Source: Nitrospira lenta
GTDB lineage: Bacteria > Nitrospirota > Nitrospiria > Nitrospirales > Nitrospiraceae
Assembly (NCBI GenBank): GCA_945906715.1
Contig: CAMDRK010000045.1
Coordinates: forward strand, 1-12,554
Direction: 5' to 3'
DNA: 12,554 bases
Made by a program: the position numbers and the translations under genes. Under the pieces are notes generated by a model. That model was not told the origin of the DNA. It saw only the letters and a list, made by a program, of their open reading frames with translations, and made no database searches. This document shows, piece by piece, positions 5,718 through 12,554 of the stretch. The stretch's first letter is position 1. Every line of letters begins with the position of its first letter.

Positions 5718-6794
5718 GTGTCCGGAGACTTTTCCGAGTATCGGAAAAAGATCGACCTCATTGACGATGAGATTTTACGCCTGCTGAATGAGCGGTCTAA
5801 AAGCGTTATTGAGATTGGCAAGCTCAAGAAACAGCAGGATGCGGATGCCAATCTCCATACCCCGGCGCGGGAAGCGGCGATTATCGAACGCCTCACCCAA
5901 CAGAACTCAGGGCCCTTTCCATCCGAGGGGATTCGTCCGGTCTATCGAGAAATCATGTCCGCGTCCCTCTCCCTAGAGGGCCCTCAAAAGGTGGCGTATC
6001 TCGGTCCCAGAGCCACGTTTACGCATATGGCCTCTATGCAGAAGTTCGGGGCGTCTGCCCAATATATTCCGGTCAATAGCATCAAGGACGTGTTCAGCGA
6101 AGTCGAACGGGGCCGGGCCAATTTCGGGGTGGTCCCGATCGAAAATACGACCGAGGGAGTGGTCAACCACACGCTCGATATGTTCATCGACTCCAATTTG
6201 CTCATCTATGGCGAAGTGCTTCAGGAGGTATCCCATCATTTGATGTCGAAGTCCGGCGTGATGGAAGAGGTGAAGCAAATCCATTCCCATCCCCATGCCA
6301 TTGCCCAATGTAGAAATTGGCTGGAAACCAACTTCCCCAATGTGGCTGCGTCGGAGGTGGCGAGCACGGCTCGCGCCGCGGAATTGTGCGTGGAAAATCC
6401 CTTTGTTGCCGCTATTGCATCGGAGTTGGCGGCTCAACTGTACGGTCTGAAGGTCATCAAGGCCCGGATTGAAGATAATTTGAACAACATGACCCGTTTC
6501 CTCATCTTGTCCCAGAAGCCGCCGGAGCGGACGGGAAAAGATAAGACCTCACTCATGCTCTCGGTGAAAGACAAAGTCGGCGCCCTGTACGATCTCCTCC
6601 GGCCTTTTGCCTCTCATGGCCTGAGCATGACCAAGATTGAGTCGCGCCCTTCCAGGCGAAAAGCCTGGGAATACATTTTCTTTGTCGATATCGAAGGGCA
6701 TAGGGAGGAAGAGCGGGTCAAGAAAGCTATTGAAGAAATCACCGGCCGCTGTCTCTTCATGAAGGTGCTGGGTTCCTATCCAGCCCACAGTTGA
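5718..6794 (+). CDS. pheA: Bifunctional chorismate mutase / prephenate dehydratase (P-protein)
   Basis: This 358-residue enzyme converts chorismate to prephenate and then phenylpyruvate, the phenylalanine branch. The AroQ-type mutase domain (about 1-85) has R9, R26 (NER) and K35 (IGKLKK) where the family has catalytic basic residues. The dehydratase domain (about 90-265) has YLGPRATFTH, NTTEGVVNHTLD (143-154), SHPHAIAQC (190-198) and the catalytic TRF motif (259-261). An ACT domain (about 278-350) with GALYDLL (288-294) and ESRP (308-311) implies allosteric inhibition by phenylalanine. I chose GTG 5718 because AAGAGGGGG lies 6 nt upstream and the product starts at the mutase helix; an in-frame GTG at 5658 would add 20 residues unlike the family. 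It is the first gene of the operon. Confidence 0.95.
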   Translation: MSGDFSEYRKKIDLIDDEILRLLNERSKSVIEIGKLKKQQDADANLHTPAREAAIIERLTQQNSGPFPSEGIRPVYREIMSASLSLEGPQKVAYLGPRATFTHMASMQKFGASAQYIPVNSIKDVFSEVERGRANFGVVPIENTTEGVVNHTLDMFIDSNLLIYGEVLQEVSHHLMSKSGVMEEVKQIHSHPHAIAQCRNWLETNFPNVAASEVASTARAAELCVENPFVAAIASELAAQLYGLKVIKARIEDNLNNMTRFLILSQKPPERTGKDKTSLMLSVKDKVGALYDLLRPFASHGLSMTKIESRPSRRKAWEYIFFVDIEGHREEERVKKAIEEITGRCLFMKVLGSYPAHS

Positions 6795-6798
6795 TGCC

Positions 6799-7881
6799 AT
6801 GCCACTGAAGGTCCATCCAGATATCGCCTCGCTGAGCCCCTATGTCCCAGGGAAGCCGATTGAGGAGCTCCAGCGGGAACTGGGTCTTGCGCGAGTCATT
6901 AAATTGGCGTCCAACGAGAATCCACTAGGCTCCTCCCCGAAGGCGCTCGCCGCCTTGAGCGGGGGAACCTCGACCCTGCATCGCTATCCCGATGGCGGCG
7001 CATTTCGTCTGCGCGAAGCTCTGGCGGATTGCTGGAAGGTGACTCAGGAACAGGTCATTCTTGGGAACGGATCGGATGAAGTCTTGGGCCTGCTCGCCCG
7101 GACGTTTTTGGCCCCAGGCGATGAAGCAATCATGGCCGACCAGACCTTCGTCATCTACAAAATGGAGGTCACGGCAGCCCATGGAAAGCCGGTGATCGTC
7201 CCGTTGAAGCAGTGGCGGCACGATCTTCAGGCGATGGCGGGCGCCATCACCGACCGGACGAGGCTCCTCTTCGTGTGCAACCCCAACAATCCGACTGGAA
7301 CAATGGTTGCAGCCGCTGAGGTTGAACTTCTGCTGTCACGCGTGCCGGCGCATGTCGTCGTCGTGTTTGACGAAGCCTATTTCGAGTATGTCAGGAGCGA
7401 GCAGTTCCCGGATTCTATGTCCTACGTGAAGCAGGGGCGAAATGTCATTGTGCTGCGGACCTTTTCGAAGATCTATGGCCTCGCAGGATTGCGAATCGGG
7501 TACGGCGTGGCGACGGCAGAGATCATCAATTTCTTGAACCGAATCCGCCCTCCTTTCAACGCCAATAGTCTGGCGCAGCGTGCTGCGCTCGCCGCGCTCG
7601 GAGACGACGAACATGTGGCGCAGAGCCGGGCGGTGAATGCAGCGGGAATGGGGCAGACGGTCGAGGGATTGACCGAGCTCGGGCTTGTGCCGGTTCCGAG
7701 CGAAGCAAATTTTGTGTATGTCGATATTGGGCGAGACGGTCGCGTGGTGTTTGAGGCCCTGCTGAGGGAGGGCGTTATCGTTCGCCACATTGAGGGGCCG
7801 ATGATTCGAGTGACGATCGGCCTGGAAGAAGAAAATAGGGAATTCTTGGCTGCGCTTAAACGGGTGATTCAGCCGCATTGA
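6799..7881 (+). CDS. hisC: HisC-type PLP aminotransferase (histidinol-phosphate / aromatic)
   Basis: This is a 360-residue class I/II fold-type I aminotransferase. It carries LASNENPLG (36-44), NPNNPTGT (161-168), DEAYFEY (191-197), the PLP lysine K224 in TFSKIYGLAGLRIGY, and a carboxylate-binding arginine R337 in IRVTIG. The sequence is of the HisC family. No other histidine genes are present and it lies between pheA and aroF, so it probably transaminates phenylpyruvate, 4-hydroxyphenylpyruvate or prephenate. HisC-type enzymes with aromatic activity are known, for example in Bacillus subtilis. It may serve both pathways, or a second hisC may exist elsewhere. Its ATG lies 4 bp after the pheA stop with no clear ribosome site, which suggests translational coupling. 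Confidence 0.9.
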   Translation: MPLKVHPDIASLSPYVPGKPIEELQRELGLARVIKLASNENPLGSSPKALAALSGGTSTLHRYPDGGAFRLREALADCWKVTQEQVILGNGSDEVLGLLARTFLAPGDEAIMADQTFVIYKMEVTAAHGKPVIVPLKQWRHDLQAMAGAITDRTRLLFVCNPNNPTGTMVAAAEVELLLSRVPAHVVVVFDEAYFEYVRSEQFPDSMSYVKQGRNVIVLRTFSKIYGLAGLRIGYGVATAEIINFLNRIRPPFNANSLAQRAALAALGDDEHVAQSRAVNAAGMGQTVEGLTELGLVPVPSEANFVYVDIGRDGRVVFEALLREGVIVRHIEGPMIRVTIGLEEENREFLAALKRVIQPH

Positions 7882-7899
7882 AGGCAGGGTGAGGGCAAC

Positions 7900-8913
7900 A
7901 TGATTATCGTATTAAAACCAGAAGCAAGCGAAAAGGAAGTCGACCACATTATCGATCGGCTTCGCGAGTTGGGATTGAAGTCGCAACTCTCGACCGGTCA
8001 GGAGCGGACGATCATTGGCGTGATCGGCGACGATCGGGTTCTGCATAACCAGCCGCTCACGGCGTTGCCGGGGGTTGAAAGTGTCTTGCCGATTCTCGCG
8101 CCCTGGAAATTGGTCAGCCGGGAGTTTAAGCGTGAAGGTACGGTTATCGATGTGGGCGGCGTCAAGATCGGTGGCAACAAGTTGGTTATCATGGCGGGAC
8201 CCTGCGCAGTGGAGCGGCTCGAAATCACGGTCGGCATTGCGCACGACGTCAAGGCAGCCGGCGCAAGCATCTTGCGCGGTGGCGCTTACAAGCCTCGGAC
8301 CTCGCCCTACTCATTTCAGGGGTTGGGGCGTGAGGGGTTGGATTATCTGGTTGCGGCGAAGAAACAGACCGGTTTGCCGGTGGTCAGCGAGATTCTGGAT
8401 ACGCGCGACATCGAATTATTTCTCGAAAAAGCCGACATTATCCAGATTGGCGCCCGCAACATGCAGAACTTCGAGCTTCTTAAGGAGGTTGGGGCCTATG
8501 ACAAGCCGGTGCTGTTGAAGCGAGGGCTTTCGGCCACGATCAAAGAATTCCTCCTGTCGGCAGAATACATCATGTCCCGCGGGAATCAGAACGTCATGTT
8601 GTGCGAGCGGGGAATTAGGACCTTCGAGACGCAATATCGCAATACGCTCGATCTCGCCGCGGTTCCGACGCTGAAAGAACTGTCGCATTTGCCCGTCATC
8701 GTCGACCCCAGCCATGCCACCGGCAAGTGGAATCTGGTGGCGCCGATGTCGAAAGCGGCAGTGGCTGCCGGGGCAGACGGCCTTCTGATCGAGGTCCATT
8801 CGAACCCGGAATGTGCATTGTGCGACGGTGAGGAATCTATTAAGCCGAGTCAATTCAAAGAGCTGATGCAGGACATGCGAAAGATCGCGGTGGCGATTGG
8901 CCGGGAAGTGTAG
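7900..8913 (+). CDS. aroF: 3-deoxy-7-phosphoheptulonate (DAHP) synthase, type I-beta with N-terminal regulatory domain
   Basis: This 337-residue enzyme condenses phosphoenolpyruvate with erythrose 4-phosphate, the first step of the shikimate pathway. Residues 1-70 form a ferredoxin-like regulatory domain beginning MIIVLKPEAS. The barrel follows with MAGPCAVE (98-105), RGGAYKPRTSPYSFQG (126-141), LLKRG (205-209), DPSHATG (269-275) and LLIEVH (295-300). Metal-ligand candidates are C102, H272, E298 and D309; these match the ligand numbers I recall for the Thermotoga maritima enzyme. In that group the N-terminal domain mediates inhibition by tyrosine or phenylalanine, so feedback control is likely. 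GGTGAGGG precedes the ATG, 18 bp after hisC. Relatedness to KDO-8-phosphate synthase is ruled unlikely by context and the N-terminal domain. Confidence 0.95.
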   Translation: MIIVLKPEASEKEVDHIIDRLRELGLKSQLSTGQERTIIGVIGDDRVLHNQPLTALPGVESVLPILAPWKLVSREFKREGTVIDVGGVKIGGNKLVIMAGPCAVERLEITVGIAHDVKAAGASILRGGAYKPRTSPYSFQGLGREGLDYLVAAKKQTGLPVVSEILDTRDIELFLEKADIIQIGARNMQNFELLKEVGAYDKPVLLKRGLSATIKEFLLSAEYIMSRGNQNVMLCERGIRTFETQYRNTLDLAAVPTLKELSHLPVIVDPSHATGKWNLVAPMSKAAVAAGADGLLIEVHSNPECALCDGEESIKPSQFKELMQDMRKIAVAIGREV

Positions 8914-8932
8914 TCAGAAGGATTGTGTGTGA

Positions 8933-9826
8933 ATGACGCTGCATTTTACCCAGGTCGCAATTATCGGAGTCGGGCTGATCGGCGGATCACTCGGTATGAT
9001 TCTCCGCCGAAAGGGGTTGGCGTCGAAGGTTATCGGAGTCGGGCGGCGTGTCGAAAACTTGAAAACCGCGGTTGAGCTAGGTGCGATCGACCGCTACGTC
9101 ATCGACCCCAAGGACGGAGTGAGGGATGCCGATCTGGTCGTGCTGGCCACCCCCGTCGACACCTATGACCGGCATCTGACGGAGTGGGCATCCTGCTTGA
9201 AAAAAGGCGCGATTGTGACCGATGTGGGAAGCGTAAAGGGTTTGCTGGTGGAACAGGCTGAACGAGCGATGCCTGCCGGTGTCCATTTTGTGGGAGCCCA
9301 TCCCATTGCCGGCAAGGAGAAGACAGGTGTGGCTGCCGGATCGGATCAGCTCTTTATGGGGGCGCGCTGCATCATCACTCCGACGCAAGCGACGGATCCG
9401 CAGGCGCTTGAGCAAATCCGAACGATGTGGCAAGCGACCGGCTCGGTAGTGCTGACGATGGATGCCCATCTGCACGACAAGATTCTCGGCGCGGTAAGTC
9501 ATTTGCCGCATGTGGCGGCTTTTGCCTTGATGAATGCCCTGGCTGAGATTCGCGATCAACAGATTCCCTCCCTCGACCTGGTGAGCCATTCGGGCGGCGG
9601 GTTGCGTGACACGACAAGGATTGCCGCCAGTTCTCCTGAAATGTGGCGGGATATCTTTCTTTGGAATCGCGACAATGTGGTCTCGTTCATCGAGGCCTAC
9701 GAGCGCTCGCTGAGCCAATTGAAGCAACTCATTCAGGTGAGTGATGCCGCAGGCATCGAGAAGAAACTCGATCAGGCGAAGCAGGAACGGGAAAAACTCT
9801 CCACGCGACCGACGGTGCCGGCGTAA
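8933..9826 (+). CDS. tyrA: Prephenate dehydrogenase
   Basis: This 297-residue enzyme oxidatively decarboxylates prephenate to 4-hydroxyphenylpyruvate, the tyrosine branch. The Rossmann motif GVGLIGGS is at 12-19 and substrate-site motifs are VGAHPIAGKE (120-129), SHLPHVAAF (189-197) and SGGGLRDTTRIA (220-231). There is no ACT or chorismate mutase domain, so inhibition is not predicted from architecture. After the second beta-strand the sequence is GVGRR (35-39), lacking the acidic residue typical of NAD-specific enzymes. The two arginines suggest NADP use, which is inference. AGAAGGA (8916-8922) lies 10 nt before the ATG. Activity on arogenate cannot be excluded. Confidence 0.94.
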   Translation: MTLHFTQVAIIGVGLIGGSLGMILRRKGLASKVIGVGRRVENLKTAVELGAIDRYVIDPKDGVRDADLVVLATPVDTYDRHLTEWASCLKKGAIVTDVGSVKGLLVEQAERAMPAGVHFVGAHPIAGKEKTGVAAGSDQLFMGARCIITPTQATDPQALEQIRTMWQATGSVVLTMDAHLHDKILGAVSHLPHVAAFALMNALAEIRDQQIPSLDLVSHSGGGLRDTTRIAASSPEMWRDIFLWNRDNVVSFIEAYERSLSQLKQLIQVSDAAGIEKKLDQAKQEREKLSTRPTVPA

Positions 9827-9833
9827 CAGGCGT

Positions 9834-11156
9834 ATGACACCATTGACTATTACCCCAGGCCGCCCTTTGCGGGGGACGATTTCTGTCCCTGGCGATAAGT
9901 CGATTACCCATCGGGCCGTCATTCTGACTGGGTTGGCGAATGGGGTCAGCAGGGTTGTGAGCTATTGTCGTGGAGAGGACTGTCTCAATACGGTTCGCGC
10001 ATTCCAGGCTCTCGGCATCCGTATCGATCAATCGGACGAAGAACTTGTTGTGCATGGCAAGGGACTCTGGGGTCTGACCGAGCCGAACGGGCCGATCGAT
10101 TGCGGGAATTCAGGAACGGGCATTCGCCTCCTGACCGGCCTGCTGGCTGGGCAGGACTTTTTTACGGTACTGACCGGCGACGAATCGATTCGCCGCCGTC
10201 CCATGGGGCGGGTCGTCAAGCCGTTGCGGGAAATGGGGGCGACCATCGCCGGACGCAAAGGCGGTGAACTCGCGCCTTTGGCTTTGATGGGGAGCCGTCT
10301 CCATGCGATCACGTACAACTCGCCGGTGGCGAGCGCGCAAATTAAGTCGGCCTTGTTGCTTGCAGCTCTGTTTGCCGAAGGGATGACCGGAATTACAGAG
10401 CCGCGTCTTTCGCGGGACCATACGGAACGGATGTTCCAGTTTTTCGGCATTGCTTTTCGGCGGGACGGGACAACCCTATTGCTTGATGGACGGCCGTCTG
10501 TTGGCTGGAATGCGGCGCCCCGATTGGTCGTGCCGGGGGACTTCTCGTCTGCGGCATTCTTCATCGTCGGTGCGACGATTGTTCCTGGTTCGGATGTGAC
10601 GATTCAACAGGTGGGTATTAACCCCACCAGAACCGGCTTGTTGGAAGTGATGGCAAGAATGGGGGCGGATATTCAACTACTCAACCGGCGTGAAGAGGCG
10701 GGAGAACCGGTTGCGGATATCCGAGTGAAGTCAGCCAGGTTGCGCGGAGTGGCGATTGGGGCGGACTTGATCCCTCAGACGATCGATGAATTCCCCATCC
10801 TCTGTGTCGCGGCTGCGGTTGCAGAGGGTGAGACGATCATCTCCGGGGCTGAAGAATTGCGGGTCAAAGAAAGCGATCGGATTGCGACCGTGTCGGCAGA
10901 GTTACGCGCGATGGGGGCGCAGATCACAGAAAAGCCCGACGGGATGGTTGTGCAAGGGCTTGGCACAGCGGAAGCTAATGGGCGATTGCGAGCTGCACAT
11001 GGCCAGAGCCATGGGGATCACCGGGTGGCGATGTCACTGGCCATTGCAGGCTTGACCGCTTCGACACCGACATTGATTGACGAGACGGCCTGTATTGAGA
11101 CATCATTCCCTGGCTTTCATCACAGGCTCTTGGAGTTAGTTGGTGAGCGCCAATGA
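9834..11156 (+). CDS. aroA: 3-phosphoshikimate 1-carboxyvinyltransferase (EPSP synthase)
   Basis: This 440-residue enzyme joins shikimate 3-phosphate and phosphoenolpyruvate in the penultimate step to chorismate. It has the two-domain repeat fold. Motifs are VPGDKSITHRA (18-28), DCGNSGTGIRLL (89-100), RPMGRVVKPLREMGA (122-136), LVVPGDFSSAAFF (231-243), EELRVKESDRI (340-350) and SHGDHRVAM (392-400). The GNSGTGIRL motif is closer to Bacillus/class II-like enzymes than to E. coli GNAGTAMRP. I chose ATG 9834 because the product then begins MTPLTITPGRPLRG; the frame is open upstream to 9741, but that part overlaps tyrA and is Arg-rich. Only a weak AACAGG precedes the start, 7 bp after the tyrA stop, so coupling is likely. 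Confidence 0.96.
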   Translation: MTPLTITPGRPLRGTISVPGDKSITHRAVILTGLANGVSRVVSYCRGEDCLNTVRAFQALGIRIDQSDEELVVHGKGLWGLTEPNGPIDCGNSGTGIRLLTGLLAGQDFFTVLTGDESIRRRPMGRVVKPLREMGATIAGRKGGELAPLALMGSRLHAITYNSPVASAQIKSALLLAALFAEGMTGITEPRLSRDHTERMFQFFGIAFRRDGTTLLLDGRPSVGWNAAPRLVVPGDFSSAAFFIVGATIVPGSDVTIQQVGINPTRTGLLEVMARMGADIQLLNRREEAGEPVADIRVKSARLRGVAIGADLIPQTIDEFPILCVAAAVAEGETIISGAEELRVKESDRIATVSAELRAMGAQITEKPDGMVVQGLGTAEANGRLRAAHGQSHGDHRVAMSLAIAGLTASTPTLIDETACIETSFPGFHHRLLELVGERQ

Positions 11157-11875
11157 CGGCTATGATGAGGGATCACCATACAGGATCTATTGCGGGGGAC
11201 AAGCAAGCGAATCGGCTGATCGTGGCAATTGATGGTCCGGCCGGTGTCGGCAAGAGCACAGTGGCCCGCTTGCTGGCCTCTCGATTGGGCTATCTGTATC
11301 TTGACACAGGCGCCCTCTATCGCGCGACGGCCTGGGCCGTCATTGAGTCTGGTGTGGATCCGGCCGATACCGACGCGGTCGCTGCTCTGTTGCCCACGTT
11401 GTCGCTTCAAATGCAGTTTCTTCAGGGAGTGGCGGCAGTGCTGGTCAGTGGCAGGGATGTGAGCAGCGAACTCCGAACGCCTGCGGTGTCGGCAGCGGCA
11501 TCGGTGGTCTCGGCCATTCCAGCAGTCAGGGCTTGGCTGTTGCCCGTCCAGCGACAAATCGGAGAAGGCGGAGCGGTAGTGGCTGAGGGGCGCGATATGG
11601 GGACGAAGGTCTTTCCTTCGGCAGATGTGAAATTTTTCCTCGAAGCAGATTCGAATGTCAGGGCCCAACGCCGGCATCGGGAACTCGTTGCGGCGGGGCA
11701 TTCCGGAGCACTGGAGGAGACGAGCGCCGATTTGACAAACCGTGATACGCGGGACCGTTCCCGCTCGATCGCTCCACTGGTTCCTGCTGAGGATGCCCGG
11801 CATATCGACACGTCGAACTTGTCCGCTACCGATGTGGTGGACCAGATGATGGCTGTGATTGCGGCCAAATTGTGA
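11153..11875 (+). CDS. cmk: Cytidylate kinase
   Basis: This 240-residue cytoplasmic kinase phosphorylates CMP and dCMP. It shows Walker A GPAGVGKS (28-35), LYLDTGALYRA, SGRDVSSELRTP for CMP binding, and AEGRDMGTKVFP with the following FFLEAD strand; RDTRDRSRSIAPL is the late conserved segment. About 20 residues precede the usual start of the domain. In-frame ATGs at 11162 and 11165 would trim the tail slightly. The chosen ATG overlaps the aroA stop (ATGA), indicating translational coupling. cmk after aroA, followed by plsC, is a familiar bacterial order. Confidence 0.95.
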   Translation: MTAMMRDHHTGSIAGDKQANRLIVAIDGPAGVGKSTVARLLASRLGYLYLDTGALYRATAWAVIESGVDPADTDAVAALLPTLSLQMQFLQGVAAVLVSGRDVSSELRTPAVSAAASVVSAIPAVRAWLLPVQRQIGEGGAVVAEGRDMGTKVFPSADVKFFLEADSNVRAQRRHRELVAAGHSGALEETSADLTNRDTRDRSRSIAPLVPAEDARHIDTSNLSATDVVDQMMAVIAAKL

Positions 11876-12528
11876 GTTCGGTTTTTTACGGGATCTTGTG
11901 GATCCTCGCTCGGACCGTCGGCTGGTTGTGTTTTCGCTTTCGAGTCGTCGGGGCAGTTCCGCGGACCGGTGGGTTCGTCGTCGCGGCGAACCATGCCAGT
12001 TACATAGATATTCCCCTCCTGGGTTGTGGGATGGGGCGGCGGGCCTGGTTTTTGGGGCGTAGCGATCTCTTTCCGGTTCCAGGCCTTAGGGCGATCTGCC
12101 AATGGTTGGGATGGATTCCCTTGAGGACCGGTCGGTTTGACCGTGACGCATTTGGTAAAGCGGTTTCTCTGATCAAGGAAGGAAAGGTCGTGGTGATCTT
12201 TCCGGAGGGCAGTCGCAGTACGGATGGCCGGCTACAGTCCCCTAAACCGGGGATTGGTATGATCGTGGCACAAACCGGATGTCCGGTGGTTCCGGCCTAT
12301 CTCAAGGGCACGTTCGACGTGCTGCCGCCTGGAACTTCGTGGCCGCACTTCTGTCCTGTGACCGTTAGCTATGGTGATTCCCTCATGTTTCCCCGGGATG
12401 AGAAGAGTGGTGATGATAAGCAATATTATCAGGAGGTGAGCCGCACCGTGATGGATCGTATCGCCTCACTAGGTGCCGTGGAGTCTCCGACCCAGCAGTC
12501 CAGTGCCGGCATTCGCAAGGCTGAGTGA
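11872..12528 (+). CDS. plsC: 1-acyl-sn-glycerol-3-phosphate acyltransferase
   Basis: This 218-residue membrane-associated enzyme acylates lysophosphatidic acid to phosphatidic acid. An N-terminal hydrophobic segment (about 4-20) would anchor it to the inner membrane. The catalytic NHxxxxD motif is N40-H41...D46, followed by WIPLRTGRFDRDA (81-93), the glycerophosphate-binding FPEGSRS (110-116) and the VVPAYL segment (139-144). The C-terminal 20 or so residues are polar and unconserved. The GTG start overlaps the cmk stop by 4 bp (GTGA). The exact acyl donor (acyl-ACP or acyl-CoA) cannot be read from sequence. Confidence 0.92.
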   Translation: MSSVFYGILWILARTVGWLCFRFRVVGAVPRTGGFVVAANHASYIDIPLLGCGMGRRAWFLGRSDLFPVPGLRAICQWLGWIPLRTGRFDRDAFGKAVSLIKEGKVVVIFPEGSRSTDGRLQSPKPGIGMIVAQTGCPVVPAYLKGTFDVLPPGTSWPHFCPVTVSYGDSLMFPRDEKSGDDKQYYQEVSRTVMDRIASLGAVESPTQQSSAGIRKAE

Positions 12529-12535
12529 ATGCCGG
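12506..12535. repeat. Inverted repeat across the plsC stop codon
   Basis: CCGGCATTC (12506-12514) and GAATGCCGG (12527-12535) form a perfect 9-bp stem with a 12-nt loop; two G-T pairs could extend it. The plsC stop lies in the loop and second arm. No U-run follows (TGTATAACC), so it is not a standard terminator, though it could stabilise the mRNA end. The window stops 19 bp later. Confidence 0.45.
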
Positions 12536-12554
12536 TGTATAACCATCAGCACCC

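Noticed and set aside
9741..9833. Upstream extension of aroA by 31 codons
   Set aside because: The added segment overlaps tyrA, is Arg-rich and is not part of EPSP synthase; ATG 9834 gives the normal N-terminus.
9077..9922. 281-codon open frame on the minus strand opposite tyrA
   Set aside because: Shadow of tyrA and the start of aroA, with no recognisable motifs and a composition typical of antisense translation.
12529..12554. ATG at 12529 as the start of a following gene
   Set aside because: Only eight codons remain before the window ends and the translated residues match nothing I recognise, such as the start of ribosomal protein S1; it also lies in the stem of the dyad.
1..12554. CRISPR arrays, tRNA or rRNA genes, transposases, toxin-antitoxin or defence genes
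   Set aside because: I saw no regularly spaced direct repeats, no tRNA-like cloverleaf or TTCRANNC context, and no protein resembling these classes.

Overview
The window (about 57% G+C by eye) reads as a chromosomal housekeeping segment of a Gram-negative-type bacterium. I infer Nitrospira or a close relative in Nitrospirota. The reasons are a two-domain PCP-reductase-family protein beside an Mrp ATPase, an intergenic inverted repeat of a kind I associate with Nitrospira genomes, and the operon order. This assignment comes from memory and no search was run. All well-supported genes are on the + strand, and no gene-free stretch exceeds 300 bases.

Layout. Positions 2-217 hold the C-terminal end of an ABM-type monooxygenase-like protein, followed by a degenerate attC-like hairpin (about 236-328). 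An Mrp/NBP35-type P-loop ATPase (441-1361) is followed by a 122-bp imperfect inverted repeat (1376-1497), a zinc-ribbon protein with two PCP-reductase domains (1588-2346) and a clear intrinsic terminator (2374-2405). Next is a DNA-repair block: yebC (2569-3321), ruvA (3401-4009), a small exported cysteine-rich protein (4012-4497) and ruvB (4521-5528). ruvC, often found in this cluster, is absent here.

From 5718 to 12528 there is one tight operon: pheA, hisC-type aminotransferase, DAHP synthase (aroF), tyrA, aroA, cmk and plsC. Gaps are 4-19 bp, and the last two junctions are 4-bp start/stop overlaps. The first five genes cover entry into the shikimate pathway (DAHP synthase), its penultimate step (EPSP synthase), and most of the phenylalanine and tyrosine branches. 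The aminotransferase lies where an aromatic transaminase is needed. cmk and plsC add CMP phosphorylation and phosphatidic acid synthesis. A promoter candidate and a structured leader precede pheA.

I found no convincing new multi-gene system. The most unusual items are the cysteine-repeat exported protein inside ruvAB, the attC-like element beside a cassette-like gene end, the 122-bp inverted repeat, and the zinc-ribbon/double PCP-reductase protein next to an atypical Mrp ATPase.
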